Shown: piece after piece, positions 11,820 through 28,164 of the stretch
How positions within the stretch are numbered: the stretch's first letter is position 1
How the letters are laid out: every line of letters begins with the position of its first letter
Origin: Phycomyces blakesleeanus NRRL 1555(-)
Taxonomy: Eukaryota; Mucoromycota; Mucoromycetes; Mucorales; Phycomycetaceae
Direction: 5' to 3'
Assembly (NCBI RefSeq): GCF_001638985.1
Contig: NW_017265137.1
Coordinates: forward strand, 461,054 to 525,053
DNA: 64,000 bases
Made by a program: the position numbers and the translations under genes
The notes under the pieces: generated by a model
Databases searched by the model: none
Seen by the model: the letters and a program-made list of their open reading frames with translations, nothing else
What the model was told of the DNA's origin: nothing

Positions 11820-12880
11820 GTTATTATGGGGACCTAAGTGGGATCAGCTTTCAAAGTAAAAAGAAGGGAAGAAGAGGTGGAATAAGATTGGAATCTTACG
11901 GGACAACGAAAAAATAATAATTTAAAATAAAAAAATTAAAAAAAAAAACGATGTTCCAACTGCGCTCTCTAGGATTATATCTGCATTTTTTCCCTTGTGC
12001 CAGCTAACCAGCTAACCAACCAACCAACCAGATATGTAGCATATGTTCTATTAAGATATAAATTACATATGTATATTGTATGTATATTGTCTGGTTGTGT
12101 TTAATGGAAGGTGTAGTGACAAGGAGATGATTGGATAATTAGGTTGTGAAGTTTAGTGGTATTGTAATCAATCAGCTAATGACAATGAGTGATAATTTTA
12201 CATGAAAAATACAGTAAAAAAAAAATGGAAAATTAAATCCAAGTGTAAAAATATTGGCAGTATATCGAGGATTATGAATCAAGAAAAAAAAAAGAAACAG
12301 AATATATTATTCGGAAAATTTTAGACCCCGTATATGACTCCGGTAAGAGATAATCCGTTTCTCCGTATCTCACAGGGTAAAAAGGAAAAAGAAACCCCAA
12401 GATGTATTATAAAATATCTCTATTTGTATATATACTTTTCTACCTATATAATCACAATATCTATTTGTGGTCCTGTAACACTTCCAAAGATTAACAAAAA
12501 GGCACACGCATACAACAACAAAAAGGAAGGCCAAAACAAGTCTAAATGTCTATATACCAATTTACACTCTTGTCAGCACAATTCCAGGTCTAAATTAACT
12601 TGAATATGCTTAGAGTACAAGTTATCCACAAAGTCCTTTTTTTTTGCTTTGTTACTGTTGTGTATTTATATATCTACATACCTCAGCTCACAAACATATA
12701 TTAGTAAATCAATCAATCAATCATTTCTTCAAGTCTTTAAATGTTTTCTAATGTGCATCTTGACCGGTCACTTGTGACGGTTCTACAGCTAGGCTTACTT
12801 TCTCCTGATCGTTCACAAAGACTCCGCATTTTTACAGCAATTTGTTATAGCACTTGTTTTTTTATTATTTTTCTTTTTCA
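11820..12880. other. divergent intergenic region
   Basis: About 1.06 kb lies between the divergent start codons of the cyclin-like gene and U2SURP. It holds A runs, an aacc repeat near 12005-12030 and an aatc repeat near 12705-12725. It presumably contains both promoters, but no specific element can be assigned. A small ORF at 12334-12603 is not supported as a gene. Confidence 0.6.
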
Positions 12881-16885
<4,005 letters not shown>

Positions 16886-17183
16886 GCATGTCCAGTCTTG
16901 TCTTTATCTCTATTTTTTTTTCTTTGTCTTTCTTTCTGTCTTCTTTTTTTTTCATGCACATATGGCTCACTTTACTTTAGTTTTACATTCGCACAAAATA
17001 AACATCATTAAAAAATGTATTTATCTTAAAGATTGATGAAAACAATAATAACAATATTTAAGCCTTGACTACATATGCTCTGTTCATTCTATCATTATTT
17101 ACAGCTTAGGATGTACTTCCTTATCTCTTCTTTGTGTGTGTGTGTGTGTGTGTGTATATGAATATTTTCATGAAGTACTTTCT

Positions 17184-19206
17184 TTAAAGTACAGTAAATG
17201 ACTTTAATCCCTTTTCTGCGTCACCGGCACGACTGTCTACTACAGAAATGATGTTGTTGACAAAGTCGGGGTCATACTAATAAAGATTTGAAATAAAGTA
17301 TTAAGTATTGATATCTCATCTCATATATGCATTTTGTATGTATCATTTAATTCTATAAAAATACTAATAATACTAATAATAATAATAGTAGTAGTGCAGC
17401 TATGTAATACAAATACAAATATATATATTGCTTTAGATTTACCTTGCAAGCTCTTGTACAATCAGGAGAAAAGTTGACCTCGATAATTTTTGGCTTAAAA
17501 TCATCTGTGAGCATCACATCAAAGCCATACATGCTGAATGCATCGAATCCGGGCTTTTTATCAGGAACCAATCCCAAAGGTTGGGGCTGTGTAGCAGCAG
17601 CAGCCAGAACGTCTTTATGATTTTATAAAATGTTTTTTTTTGTTAAATAAATGCTTTACTTTCCTAACAATTTGTTCCAAATAGAAACAGAAAAAAAAAT
17701 ATTCTTTATAATTGCCTTTCATAGCTTGGTTGATATCATTCTGAACATCGGCCCACTTAATGTTATTCTCTTTCTCCATGTGGTAAATGAAGCTCTTGTA
17801 ATCAAGTTGAGTCATCTCATATTTTGAGTAATTCATGACTGTGAACTGACGCTCATAATCATCCAAATCGTCTAATATTGCAACAAAGAGTACAAATATG
17901 AAGATTAGATTATGTTTTTAGTACCAAAGTTATCTTTCATGTCGTGTCGTGTCGTTTCGTGTGTTTGTATTAAAACAGTAACAACAAAAATATATAATTT
18001 ACCCAAGTTGAACTTTTTGTTGGCCAAACGAATCCAGAACATGTTATAAACACAGGCAATCATGGTGGGTTCAATTTGGCGCAAGAGTACAATGTATCTT
18101 AAATCAAACTTCTTGCCGTTGTAAAGGCATGGCTTGGTCAAGTATTTCTGAGCAATCATTGGTACAGCAGAATCATGGGTTCTGATTAACTCGGGAAGAG
18201 AGCGATTGATGCTGATATCGATACCACGAGCAAGGTTCCTAACACAACACAAAAATGTTTCGTGAGATCACAATGTTGAGAGTATTTTATCAAAGAAAAA
18301 ATATTATATACCATGGCTTGAGAATCCACAAGTTGTCCGATTTGCTTTCCTCGTTCTAGAATTTAAAGTGGGTTAGTAAAAGCCTATATACAATCCCAGA
18401 GCAGCAAACATTGTAAGCTCATGGACTCACATTGAGGTAGTTTCCAACAACTTCGCCAAGTTGAGTCACCAGATTGTAGGTGCGTGGAACCCATTCAGGT
18501 GAGCCATAAGTTTTTCTGATTAATCGATCGTATTAGTATAACACAAATACACCCATGCAAAGTTTTGATCCATTTGATTGAATTATTCTTCTTATATATG
18601 TATATATTCACTTACTGGATCAAAGCAGCCAAGTTCTGCTTAAAGGTCAAACAAAATTCATTTGGGAACTGATTGATTGTTTGGTGCTCTTTTAGGCTAT
18701 CCCATTCCATGAAATCTTGGCTTCTCCAGATAATATCTGCCTTATCTTCATCTGTGACAAGTTTGGTATTTGCCAACTTTAAGTTGTCACAGACAAACGG
18801 TGTGGTCGAGGCTACCTTGACGGGTTCTTTTGCCTTTTCGGCAGGATGGGAGAGTAAAGCCTTGACAGATTCTTCAGAGTTGGTAATCTTTGAAGACTTG
18901 GGAGGCTGGGTAGCTTCCAAGCTGGTCTGATAAGCCTTGTAGGAATCAACCAACTCCTTGGTAATCTTTTGTACGTCTTCATCAGCCAAAAGACGCTGCT
19001 GGAAAGCCAAAAGATAAGCCTTGCGATCAATAGGGCGCTCGAGATTCTTGGGAAGCAAGTCGCATGTCAATGGCTCGCCGGCCTTGATGTCTTTAATTGG
19101 GAACATGACACTGTAAGGGATCATACCGCTTGCTCCGCGAGAGAAAATGAAAGGAACGCAGACAACGGAAGGATCAGAAGAATGGCAAAGGGCCGATCCA
19201 ACCTAC

Positions 19207-19253
<47 letters not shown>

Positions 19254-20797
19254 GTAATCGAAAGTAAATAATTTGTGGTTTGTAGATAAATAGTATATAG
19301 CCAATTTAAGTGTGTGTACTCTAAAATATTTACCTCATCACAGGCGTCTAAGTACGAATAACAAAAATAAATTAGCTCAAGATCGTCTGTTTAATAACAA
19401 TAATATCAAGTAGTGTTCAGTAAGATATAACTTACACCAGGCGGTCTGGGCCTTTGGTTCGCCATCTTGCTGCAAGACAGAGAAGGAGTATGTCTGGAGG
19501 TAAGACCACATTTGACAGTACACTCTTTCAACACGTCGCTCCAAAAGTTCTTCTAATCTCTTCTTGTGAGCTTCTTCCTTTTCTTTGCGTTCCTCTTCTT
19601 CCTTTTCCTGGGGTCTTCCACTTGCTGTATATCCCCGCATGTAATTATGTATTTATTCTTGATGTTAGCTTTTTTTGATACACTCAACCTTGTTTATTAT
19701 GTTTTTTTTGTATACTTGCCCAAGATCTGGTTAATAACTTGTTCCTGCAGACGATCGGCCTCTTTCTTATGTTCTTCATCCATAGTCAATTTCTAATATT
19801 GAATAGACATATATATATATATCGTTAGTTCTTATGCAATTGTGTAATACTACACGTTTAAAAAAATTACGATACAATACCATAATTGCATTGAGAACTT
19901 CATAATTTTCTTCTTCCAATGCCTTCTTGGCTTCTCCGTAAGAAACATCAGCTTGCTCAGCCACCATCTTTACGACCTCATCGTCATGTTCGACTTCGTC
20001 TTCTTCTTCGTCGTCGGCCAACTCTTCCTTTTCAATGTCCATGATACTTTCCATACGGTCCAAAAGAGTCTCGTTGTCTCTCAACTGTTGCTTGGCCTCT
20101 TTGGGAGTAGTAGTCCATGCATGATCAATCAAGAATATGTCACTATAGAATCAATGGTTCGATTAAATATATATAATCATAATGTATCTGTACGATGTTA
20201 CTGTTCCTATCTTAATCCCTATAATAAACTTATTGAAACGAACCCTCTTCCTCTTTCCTCTTTACTCATCATTCATACTCTATAATATTATTATTTGGTA
20301 TTTTTATTTATTTATATATTTATTTACCTGTGCTTCTTTAGCGTAACATCCTTTTTAGTATGTACAGAATATCCGGGTACAATATCTCCTTGGTGAAGCT
20401 CGACAAAGTTTCCTTATAAACCAAATATATATATTATTATTTATTGAGTCCCTTGCATTAAAATATTCATTTGCTCGAGAGACCTCTTCAAAGACCTCCC
20501 TCACTCGATGAATTTTATTTGCGTTTTTATTATTATTAGCAGTAGTAGTTTACCTGCGTCAAGGTAATCTTCTCCAAGCTTCATGAAGAGGGGCTGGTCA
20601 AAAATGTAAGGAAAAGTAAGACAAGGACGCGAGTGCAAAAGGTCAGTAAAGTATGTTCACGGGTTAAAGGCTTCTAGAGTATGGCACAATAGGTATAGGG
20701 GAAGTTTCTTTGTGGTTTTATGTACCTGCCAAAGCTCCTCGGGAATAGAGGCAAGCTGATACTTGTGAACAGCGACAAATCCTTCGTAAGCAGACAT
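17184..20797 (-). CDS. TTLL12: TTLL12-like tubulin-tyrosine-ligase family protein
   Basis: Fourteen exons on the minus strand (20726-20797, 20554-20593, 20328-20412, 19881-20142, 19716-19792, 19436-19620, 19334-19347, 18616-19202, 18431-18515, 18312-18355, 18003-18238, 17716-17871, 17443-17612, 17184-17276) close in frame to 701 residues. The N-terminal part carries the TTLL12 signature SDIFLIDHAWT; the middle has a SET-like stretch (FIFSRGASGMIPYSVMFPI). The C-terminal ATP-grasp TTL domain shows SDNLWILKPWNLARG, AQKYLTKPCLYNGKKFDLRY, DDYERQFTVMNY and PKIIEVNFSPD. TTLL12 proteins bind tubulin and histones and may lack ligase activity. Unusual: an acidic stretch plus a UBA-like segment at about 121-156, and a GC donor in intron 12. 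It converges with U2SURP (298 bp between stops). Confidence 0.9.
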
Positions 20798-22315
20798 AAG
20801 TGAATAGTTCTTTAACAAGATATACTTTTTTATGCAATTTATTTTTTTTTGGCCAAATTCAATTTTATTTTAATGTGACTGTTTAAAAAAAAAAGACAAT
20901 CGTCATGCTTCTCTCTTGATTAGACAGCTGAGACTGATTTTTTATTTTATTTTATGTGTGTATATTTATTGTTGGCTACTTTACTCCGTGTAACATCCTT
21001 GAAGAAAACCCCTATGAATAAGTTAAACTTTTGTAATTTGGCCTGAAGATATCCATACTTATGCAAACTAATTATGTTCTATTATTTTGTTAACTTTACT
21101 TTTATACCGATTTAACTATAGATTTGTTGGCTAGTTTATTAAATAAAAGGCATTTAGTCGATATATTTTACATGATCATCTAGCAAAACTCATTAGTGTT
21201 TTATATCTTGTTCTTGTGTTTCAAAATATGTCTTAGTAAAGGTATATAGAGCTAGAAAGATACTTACCTGGTTAACCAAATAATGTAATTAAGTATTACA
21301 AGACCTGTTCTGGGAGAGTGACTAAAAGTGTAACAAAGTGGTCCAGATATATCTCACTCATACAACATCTGTTGGATCAACCCACCAAGGTGAAGGACGA
21401 CTAACCGATCGCTAAAAAAAAAATAAGATAATGCCTTTAAGCCTACATATTCTATAAGCTATTATGTGTGCAGACCTCGGCCTCGTACCAAAGATCCTGG
21501 TCAACACCACCACCACCACCACCACCACCACCACCACCACTATAGGTTACTCCTTACCCAGCGATATTAATGTTTAAAGATGCGCGTAGACGAACCGGAA
21601 TACCTTCCGTTGAACCCCTACTGAATAGTAGATATATACCCAACGTACCAACTTGTATGTTATACGAAATAAAAGGTTCAAGTATGCTAATCATATTTTG
21701 AGCCTCGTATATGAACAAAGAGGTGTAGGAAGGGAGGAAGTACTAAATGTCTGCTCCGTTGTATATGTGGTAGCAATTACTTGTGGAGTAAACTGAGTCC
21801 AAGAAAATATCTACAAGTTTCAATGAACTCGCTGGCTGGAGTCTACTTTTTTTTGGTAAAATTATATAGGCAAAACACATAATTTTGCATGTCAAAGTCA
21901 GTAATTAGTAAACATGGTAATTAGCAGTAGGATTTTCCACACAAAAACAAGAGTATTTCGCTAGTTTGTTAGCTATGCTTGACCATCAATCTATTGTAAA
22001 GAGCAGGAGTTAGATTTTTTTTACTCAAGATTAATACGCATAAATTTTGTAGCATTAGACAACCCTGGTGTGATATAAGAATTCCAGGACTGCTAGAGAT
22101 TAATGATTAGGGACACTCAGTCAAAAATAAAAAAATAAAAATAAAAGCCCCGAAAACAGTTGTGAAAAATTATTAATTGGCAAAAATAGCTATATCCATA
22201 TCTTTCTACCTTGCCCTTACTTTGTTGAACAAAATACACTTTAAAGATGATTAATCCCGATATTTAAGATACTGACTATCTTTCTCTTTACGGTGGTAGA
22301 TCCTCTAGCCCCAGA
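20798..22315. other. intergenic region with a CAC microsatellite
   Basis: No gene is supported. It contains the upstream region of the TTLL12-like gene and a perfect (cac)n tract at about 21503-21540. Most of the rest is AT-rich; the region from 21250 to 21720 is slightly richer in GC but has no conserved frame. Confidence 0.6.
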
Positions 22316-23792
22316 ATGAATAAAACTTCTATCCCCAAAAGATATCGATCTCCTATACCCAAAAGAAGGAGAACTGCGTACAAGCGCTTGGATCCTTCGA
22401 CCTTTCCTGATGCCAAATCTAAAAGCAAGTTTCGTTTTACCTTTGCAGAGGTAGTTTACCTTTTAGAGTACTTGATTTTTTGTTGATAGAATAAACATTA
22501 ATCAGTGCTTGCTTTCTTATTTATATATCCATATACTAGATAAAACATATATGTGCTTTAATGAAGTTACCTTCCACGTTGAGCTTCAGGCGATCTACAA
22601 CATATGATATATGTGTAACACGGGAATTCGCCTTTGCTCTTATGTTATACAGATATGCCTCCCCGCAGCAATATTCTACCATGGAAATGTTTTGGGGGAT
22701 GTCAAGAGGAAATATGTCCTCTATTTTCAATGGGTTCTCGGTTATGCTCTTGGACAAGTTCAAGCATGGACTTGAGCTTGACACTCGCTAATTCTCTGCA
22801 AATAATTGCAAGAGATTTGCAAAAGCAATCTGCAAAGAATGTAAGTATATGTAATTTAATATAATTATATTTTCTATCAACATTACTAACTTTTGTAAAT
22901 CTCTAATATGCCTTTGATAAATTAAACATATGATTCTGTAGCCACATCTTACATGCATATTGTTGGCTTTGTTGATAAAAGTATGCAGAAAATATGTCGA
23001 CCAACTGCCAAAGACAAACAGAATATTCTACACAATGGATTGAAAGTAAACTATTTATTTACTTTTAATTAAAGCTTATTTAACAAAGTGTCTATAAAAA
23101 ATATACTTACCTTATTATTTGAACAGCATGTTCATACTCTTAAATATAAGGCAATCGTCACACCTGATGGTATAACCAGTATTCTTCTAGGTCCTTTCAT
23201 TGGCCCTACCCGCAATGAAAAGAAGTTTGAAGATTCCAAGACACTGGATCGTTTCCTCTTTCATATTGCCGCGTTAAGCTCAGAAAGAAAGGTTAATCCA
23301 GCGTATGTTCTTTACGATAGTGAATTTTATAAGAATTCCGGGCAGGTATATAGACCATTTAATCTGAGCGAGATACAAGCGAATTGTGAGTTACTTAAAA
23401 TATTGCTTTTTCACTTTTGAGTCATGACTTTTTTTTTTTTTAACAATTGGGTTTTTTATGTAGCCATTACGAAATGTATTAATAATAAAATGACACATAC
23501 TAGAATACAAGTAGAAAAAAAGTTTCGTAAGATTGGGAGATACTTTAAATACTGTAAATATTGCCATGCTATGAAGATCAAGGGAAGCCCAAAACCGGTC
23601 ATGATATATATTCTATCAACCATCTTCAAGAATATGCATACGTGCCTAAACATTTTGGCGACTAGATCAACTTTTTGGCTTGCTCCACCGACTATTGATG
23701 AGTACATTACTGGACTCATGCGCAAACAGCAGCCAAGAGATACCATCTATGATATTAATACTCTTTTGAACAACTTATCTAGCTTAGTCTAG
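22316..23792 (+). pseudogene. PIF/Harbinger (HARBI1-like) transposase remnant
   Basis: Reading through three likely introns (about 22451-22538, 22842-22940, 23047-23128) plus one at 23381-23461 gives a DDE_Tnp_4-type protein. The N-terminus has a basic segment, then FRFTFAE, SFRRSTTYDICVTREFAFAL and RYASPQQYSTM. The core has GFVDKSMQKICRP (first Asp) and TLKYKAIVTPDGITSILLGP, and the C-terminus has KYCHAMKIKGSPKPV and NMHTCLN with APPTIDEY. All match the order of Harbinger transposases. It is broken: an in-frame TAA at 22789-22791, and the second catalytic Asp (the HD of the usual RRHD) reads Asn-Glu. No terminal inverted repeats were found, so it is an old remnant. Confidence 0.8.
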
Positions 23793-24409
23793 CTTTAGGC
23801 TAATAAAAATAAAGAAAAATTATCAATTATAAATACAATAGATGTTATATAGAAAGCTATATTGTTATATTTCTAACCTTCCCAGACGAAGAGAACTTTT
23901 ATTATACAAACTACTGTAACAAAAAAGAGTCTTATTGTAGGAAGCATTTTGCTCCTTCGTATACATGGCTTGCCTTTCCAGTTTCCGGTCTTGCTTCTCC
24001 AAAATACGTAGGACAGTTTTATCAATGCTGATATCAGGGTAATTTTAAACATTATTGCGAAAGGCAGGGACTCTACCGATTTCTCTTATCTCTTTGTTGC
24101 CTTTGGACTTTTGATCACCCTCAATTTTATCAGTCTCTCTCACTGCAAAAATGCTCTAATTTTATCTATGGCGTAGGGTATTATTATTTGTGGAGTAGTA
24201 GTCTAAATTCCCACCATTGTTGTCTTTTTTATTTTTGACAGCAATAATAATGTTCAGTTTGTTTTATTGAATAAAAAACGAGTGTGCTCTTTTTTGTAAA
24301 AAAAAATGAGATTTCTTTCTGGGACTTGTAGTCATGCTGCAAGGTCAATAGTTGTAGGGCACTTGAACCAAATGATATCTATTTAGTGAGATAATAAAGT
24401 TTTTTACTA
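23793..24409. other. intergenic region, nothing recognised
   Basis: AT-rich DNA between the Harbinger remnant and the retrotransposon debris. No ORF of note, RNA gene or repeat was recognised on either strand. Confidence 0.55.
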
Positions 24410-25040
24410 CTGTAATATGCGCTTATAAGTATGGCAAGGTCAAGGACTGAGTTCTTCAAAAAGACATTTTTCATGTTGGAAAAATACAGATCATTCTGCA
24501 AATAAGTCATTGCATCTGACACTTATTTTGTATATGCTTACAAGGATTGCATTGACACACTATTGGCTGCCAACAAAGTATGAACATGCTTTGTTAGAGT
24601 CACAAAAACTTGAGTTTCAGGAGCTGTAAAAACAGCTATTTCAGGAGTTAGTGTGTCAATTGAAGTAATAACATCAATTGTGCTATTAAGAACAGCATTT
24701 GTGCATAAATTGGGTCAGCAGAGAGTAGTTGTCAGGAACCAATCTGGACAGAAACAAGGACAGAGAAAACAGAGAGAGAAATTTAGATATATTTCTTTAT
24801 TAAAGAAGTTGTTCGCTTGATTTTTCTATGATCAAGCTCTACAAGTATTTATACAAATATTTATGTCTGCTAATTGTGAGGGATAATTATGTGATTGGTG
24901 CTATGAGTATTCTCTCTAAGAAAACGGATGCAATGATTTGATTGGTCTAATAACAATATGGTCGGAAGGGATTCTGATTGGTCCAATAACTGAGATCAAT
25001 TGGATGTTCTTTACAGTAGTAGGAATATGTTTTGTCATTT
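24410..25040 (-). mobile_element. putative LTR and gag-like remnant
   Basis: On the minus strand, 25040-24733 has features of an LTR: a TATA-like tataaatac, an aataaa signal followed by a pyrimidine/CT-rich tract, and an end resembling cctgaca. Directly after it an interrupted frame reads NSTIDVITSIDTLTPEIAV, then TLTKHVHTLLAAN, then, past two stops, SDAMTYLQNDLYFSNMKNV. This composition suits the start of a retrotransposon gag, but I cannot align it to a named family. It is truncated and next to solo LTRs of a different sequence family. Tentative. Confidence 0.4.
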
Positions 25041-25064
25041 TGGGTTCATAAAATAAATAATAAC

Positions 25065-25596
25065 TGTTGTGGTGGTTGAAGTTGAAGAAGTTTTTAAGAG
25101 GAAGAATTCAAGATTTGAAATTAGGAACGAAGATTCGTGAGAACTTGTGTAGGTTTTGTTTATTGAGAAAGATTTTGTATCAAAGTTTGACCAGGTTCCT
25201 ACACTGAACTACTACTGCTATTTATATTGTTTTGGATTGGGAAAATTATATGACTGGGGTCAGGTAATCGATCCTATCTGAGCCTTAATCAGAGCAACGT
25301 GATCTTGGGATAATTAATGTATGATTAATTATATAAATGTGTGTAGTCCCAATGAAGTATTAACATCGAAAGTAAATGTGTTTATGAGTTATAATTATGC
25401 TTATAATAATCCACTGATGTATCCCATATTATGGTGATATCATCATATGAAATATAATCACTATCATGCATGCTAAACCTGTGTGTTAAATAATAAAGTA
25501 ATCGGTAGACACCTTTGACTGGAATAGCTGAGGCCTTATATTATTTCCTTCAGACTTATTCTCAATTACAGCAGTAGTCAATACTCATTTACAACA
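25065..25596 (-). mobile_element. solo LTR, minus orientation, with 5-bp target duplication
   Basis: A 532-bp element starts TGTTGTGG and ends TTTACAACA in window orientation, so its own 5' end is TGTTGTAAATG and its 3' end CCACAACA. It is flanked by the direct repeat ATAAC (25060-25064 and 25597-25601). TG...CA ends, 5-bp duplication and length all fit an LTR; no internal coding region accompanies it. It is the reverse complement, with few differences, of 27121-27652. Confidence 0.9.
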
Positions 25597-25601
25597 ATAA
25601 C

Positions 25602-26748
25602 TTTTAACTAATACTATTGTGGTATTTCAGGTACGAAACAATAGAAAAATAAAATATTTAATAATAGAGACGTATAGAAATACTTTGAGACTGTATATAA
25701 GTTTTTTTTATTCATAAATAAAAAGTGTCCCTTTTTATAAGAAAACACAATCTGCTCTTGTCATTACGTCTTAGTTTCTTAAGGCTTTCTTCCTTTACTA
25801 TATTTGGTTATTAGAGTGTATTTACTGCTTAACTAGTGTCGGTGTTACAATTATGACATCAAGTCATAAATTGTACTTCTTTAGCTCTTAGCTATTCTTT
25901 TCTCTTTTATACTAGAGCTTTAGGACTTCCTACTAAATTAGCTCCATATCGATCTGACACAGTTTACCCGGCAGTATGATATAATTATCTTAACAATCTT
26001 TAAGATATTATCTACAGTACTAACTGTAATAATTATTGGGCTGATTACTTAATCGTTTATATATATATTATACTGACAAGATGATAGCTACTACACTATC
26101 CCAATATGAATATGTTCTTATATGTGATAAATTCAACATCCGAGTGTCTGGATCACCACAACTATATAATTCATCATATTCTTTATATCATATTTAAAAT
26201 TCACTTGCTAGTAAAGACAATAAGCTGTACAGATTTACTTTCTACCTTTTGTTTGATTTTTAAGCACATCTCAACCACTTGATCTACATTTAGACAACTT
26301 CTTTTCCAACTCAATAAGGCTCAAAGTATTAAGTTTCAAAATGATGATGGGTAGCATCTTTTAGAGTATTACTTTTTACTACTTGCATTTTGTCAGAGTC
26401 AAATCAAATCTTAATACAAAGTCTTTTCTTTTAATATTTTTTTTAATAATATATATTATTGATTATCTTCTTTCTTTCTCTTTTTCTTATATTTTTATCA
26501 TTTTACTTATCATTTTTTCTTTCTTTTATAGTTCAATGCCAAATATATATATCTTTGTTCTGTTATGCTCTGTTTAATATAATAAGATAAAATATGATTC
26601 TTTTAAAGATATTTACTACTTATCATATTGTTTGTCTAGTTATTACTACTCATTCTCATTGAGTCTTATCAAATTTCAATCAAGCATAATAATAATTTTT
26701 TTCTTAAAAAATCTCAAATAATTCTTTGTCTTACTTATAAATATATAT
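25602..26748. other. AT-rich DNA between solo LTRs
   Basis: About 1.15 kb without a supported gene lies between LTR copies of opposite orientation, so it is not the body of a retrotransposon bounded by these LTRs. ORFs here are short and hydrophobic, of low complexity. Confidence 0.6.
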
Positions 26749-27816
26749 GTTGTAAATGAGTATTGACTACTGCTGTAATTGAGAATAAGTCTAAAGGAAA
26801 TAATATAAGGCCTCAGCTATTCTAGTCAAAGGTGTCTACCGATTACTTTATTATTTAACACACAGGTTTAGCATGTATGATAGTGATTATATTTCATATG
26901 ATGATATCACCATAATATAGGATACATCAGTGGATTATTATAAGCATAATTATAACTCATAAACACATTTACTTTCGATGTTAATACTTCATTGGGACTA
27001 CACACATTTATATAATTAATCATACATTAATTAGCTCAAGATCACGTTGCTCTGATTAAGGCTCAGATAGGATCAATTACCTGAACCCAGTCATATAATT
27101 TTCCCAATCCAAAACAATATTGTTGTAAATGAGTATTGACTACTGCTGTAATTGAGAATAAGTCTGAAGGAAATAATATAAGGCCTCAGCTATTCCAGTC
27201 AAAGGTGTCTACCGATTACTTTATTATTTAACACACAGGTTTAGCATGCATGATAGTGATTATATTTCATATGATGATATCACCATAATATGGGATACAT
27301 CAGTGGATTATTATAAGTATAATTATAACTCATAAGCACATTTACTTTCGATGTTAATACTTCATTGGGACTACACACATTTATATAATTAATCATACAT
27401 TAATTATCCCAAGATCACGTTGCTCTGATTAAGGCTCAGATAGGATCGATTACCTGACCCCAGTCATATAATTTTCCCAATCCAAAACAATATAAATAGC
27501 AGTAGTAGTTCAGGGTAGGAACCTGGTCAAACTTTGATACAAAATCTTTCTCAATAAACAAAACCTACACAAGTTCTCACGAATCTTCGTTCCTAATTTC
27601 AAATCTTGAATTCTTCCTCTTAAAAACTTCTTCAACTTCAACTACCACAACAAATATAAATAGCAGTAGTAGTTCAGTATAGGAACCTGATCAAACTTTG
27701 ATACCAAATCTTTCTCAATAAACAAAACCTACACAAGTTCTCACGAATCTTCGTTCCTAATCTCAAATCTTCAATTCTTCCTTTTAAAAACTTCTTCAAC
27801 TTCAACTACCACAACA
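26749..27816 (+). mobile_element. solo LTR (outer copy) split by a nested LTR
   Basis: The outer copy runs 26749-27120 and resumes at 27653/27658-27816; joined it is about 531 bp, like the other copies. It begins TGTTGTAAATGAG and ends CCACAACA. The flanks (ATATA and GAGAT) are not a direct repeat, unlike the other two copies, which suggests recombination between elements or later loss of the duplication. Confidence 0.88.
27121..27652 (+). mobile_element. solo LTR (nested copy) with 5-bp target duplication
   Basis: This 532-bp copy is inserted inside the outer LTR at its TATA-like motif. It is flanked by AATAT on both sides (27116-27120 and 27653-27657), which restores the sequence aacaatataaatagc when removed. 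Its sequence is close to the outer copy, so the same family inserted into itself and then lost its internal part by LTR-LTR recombination. Confidence 0.92.
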
Positions 27817-28076
27817 GAGATATAATAATAAGAGTAGATAGTGTTTTCTTATAGAGACATCTTTTCTTTATAAATATAAACAAATTGTGTATAGTTTAAA
27901 AGAATTTTTATATTGATCAGCTAACAAATCTATTACTTTTATATATTTTTTATATCTGAAAAATTATATTTAGATCATAACACTTGTTTTAATAACATAT
28001 AATGATTTAAATTGTATTAATTTGTTGTGTTTGTATATTGTTATTATATATTGTACACGTCTGGAAAATATATGAA

Positions 28077-28147
28077 GCGCGGATGGTTAAGTGGTATAAT
28101 CTTCGCCTGCCACGCGAAGGGCCCGGGTTCGATTCCCGGTCCGCGCA
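28077..28147 (+). tRNA. tRNA-Gly (anticodon GCC)
   Basis: Acceptor arm GCGCGGA pairs with TCCGCGC; the D arm starts TGGTTAAGTGGTATAA; the anticodon stem-loop is TTCGC-CTGCCAC-GCGAA with anticodon GCC; the T arm is CCGGGTTCGATTCCCGG. The discriminator is A. There is no intron. The A box (tggttaagtgg) and B box (ggttcgattcc) form the internal Pol III promoter. Confidence 0.98.
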
Positions 28148-28154
28148 GTACTTC

Positions 28155-28160
28155 TTTTTT
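28155..28160 (+). terminator. Pol III T-run terminator of tRNA-Gly
   Basis: A run of six T residues lies eight bases after the tRNA 3' end, as expected for RNA polymerase III termination. Confidence 0.8.
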
Positions 28161-28164
28161 AGCA

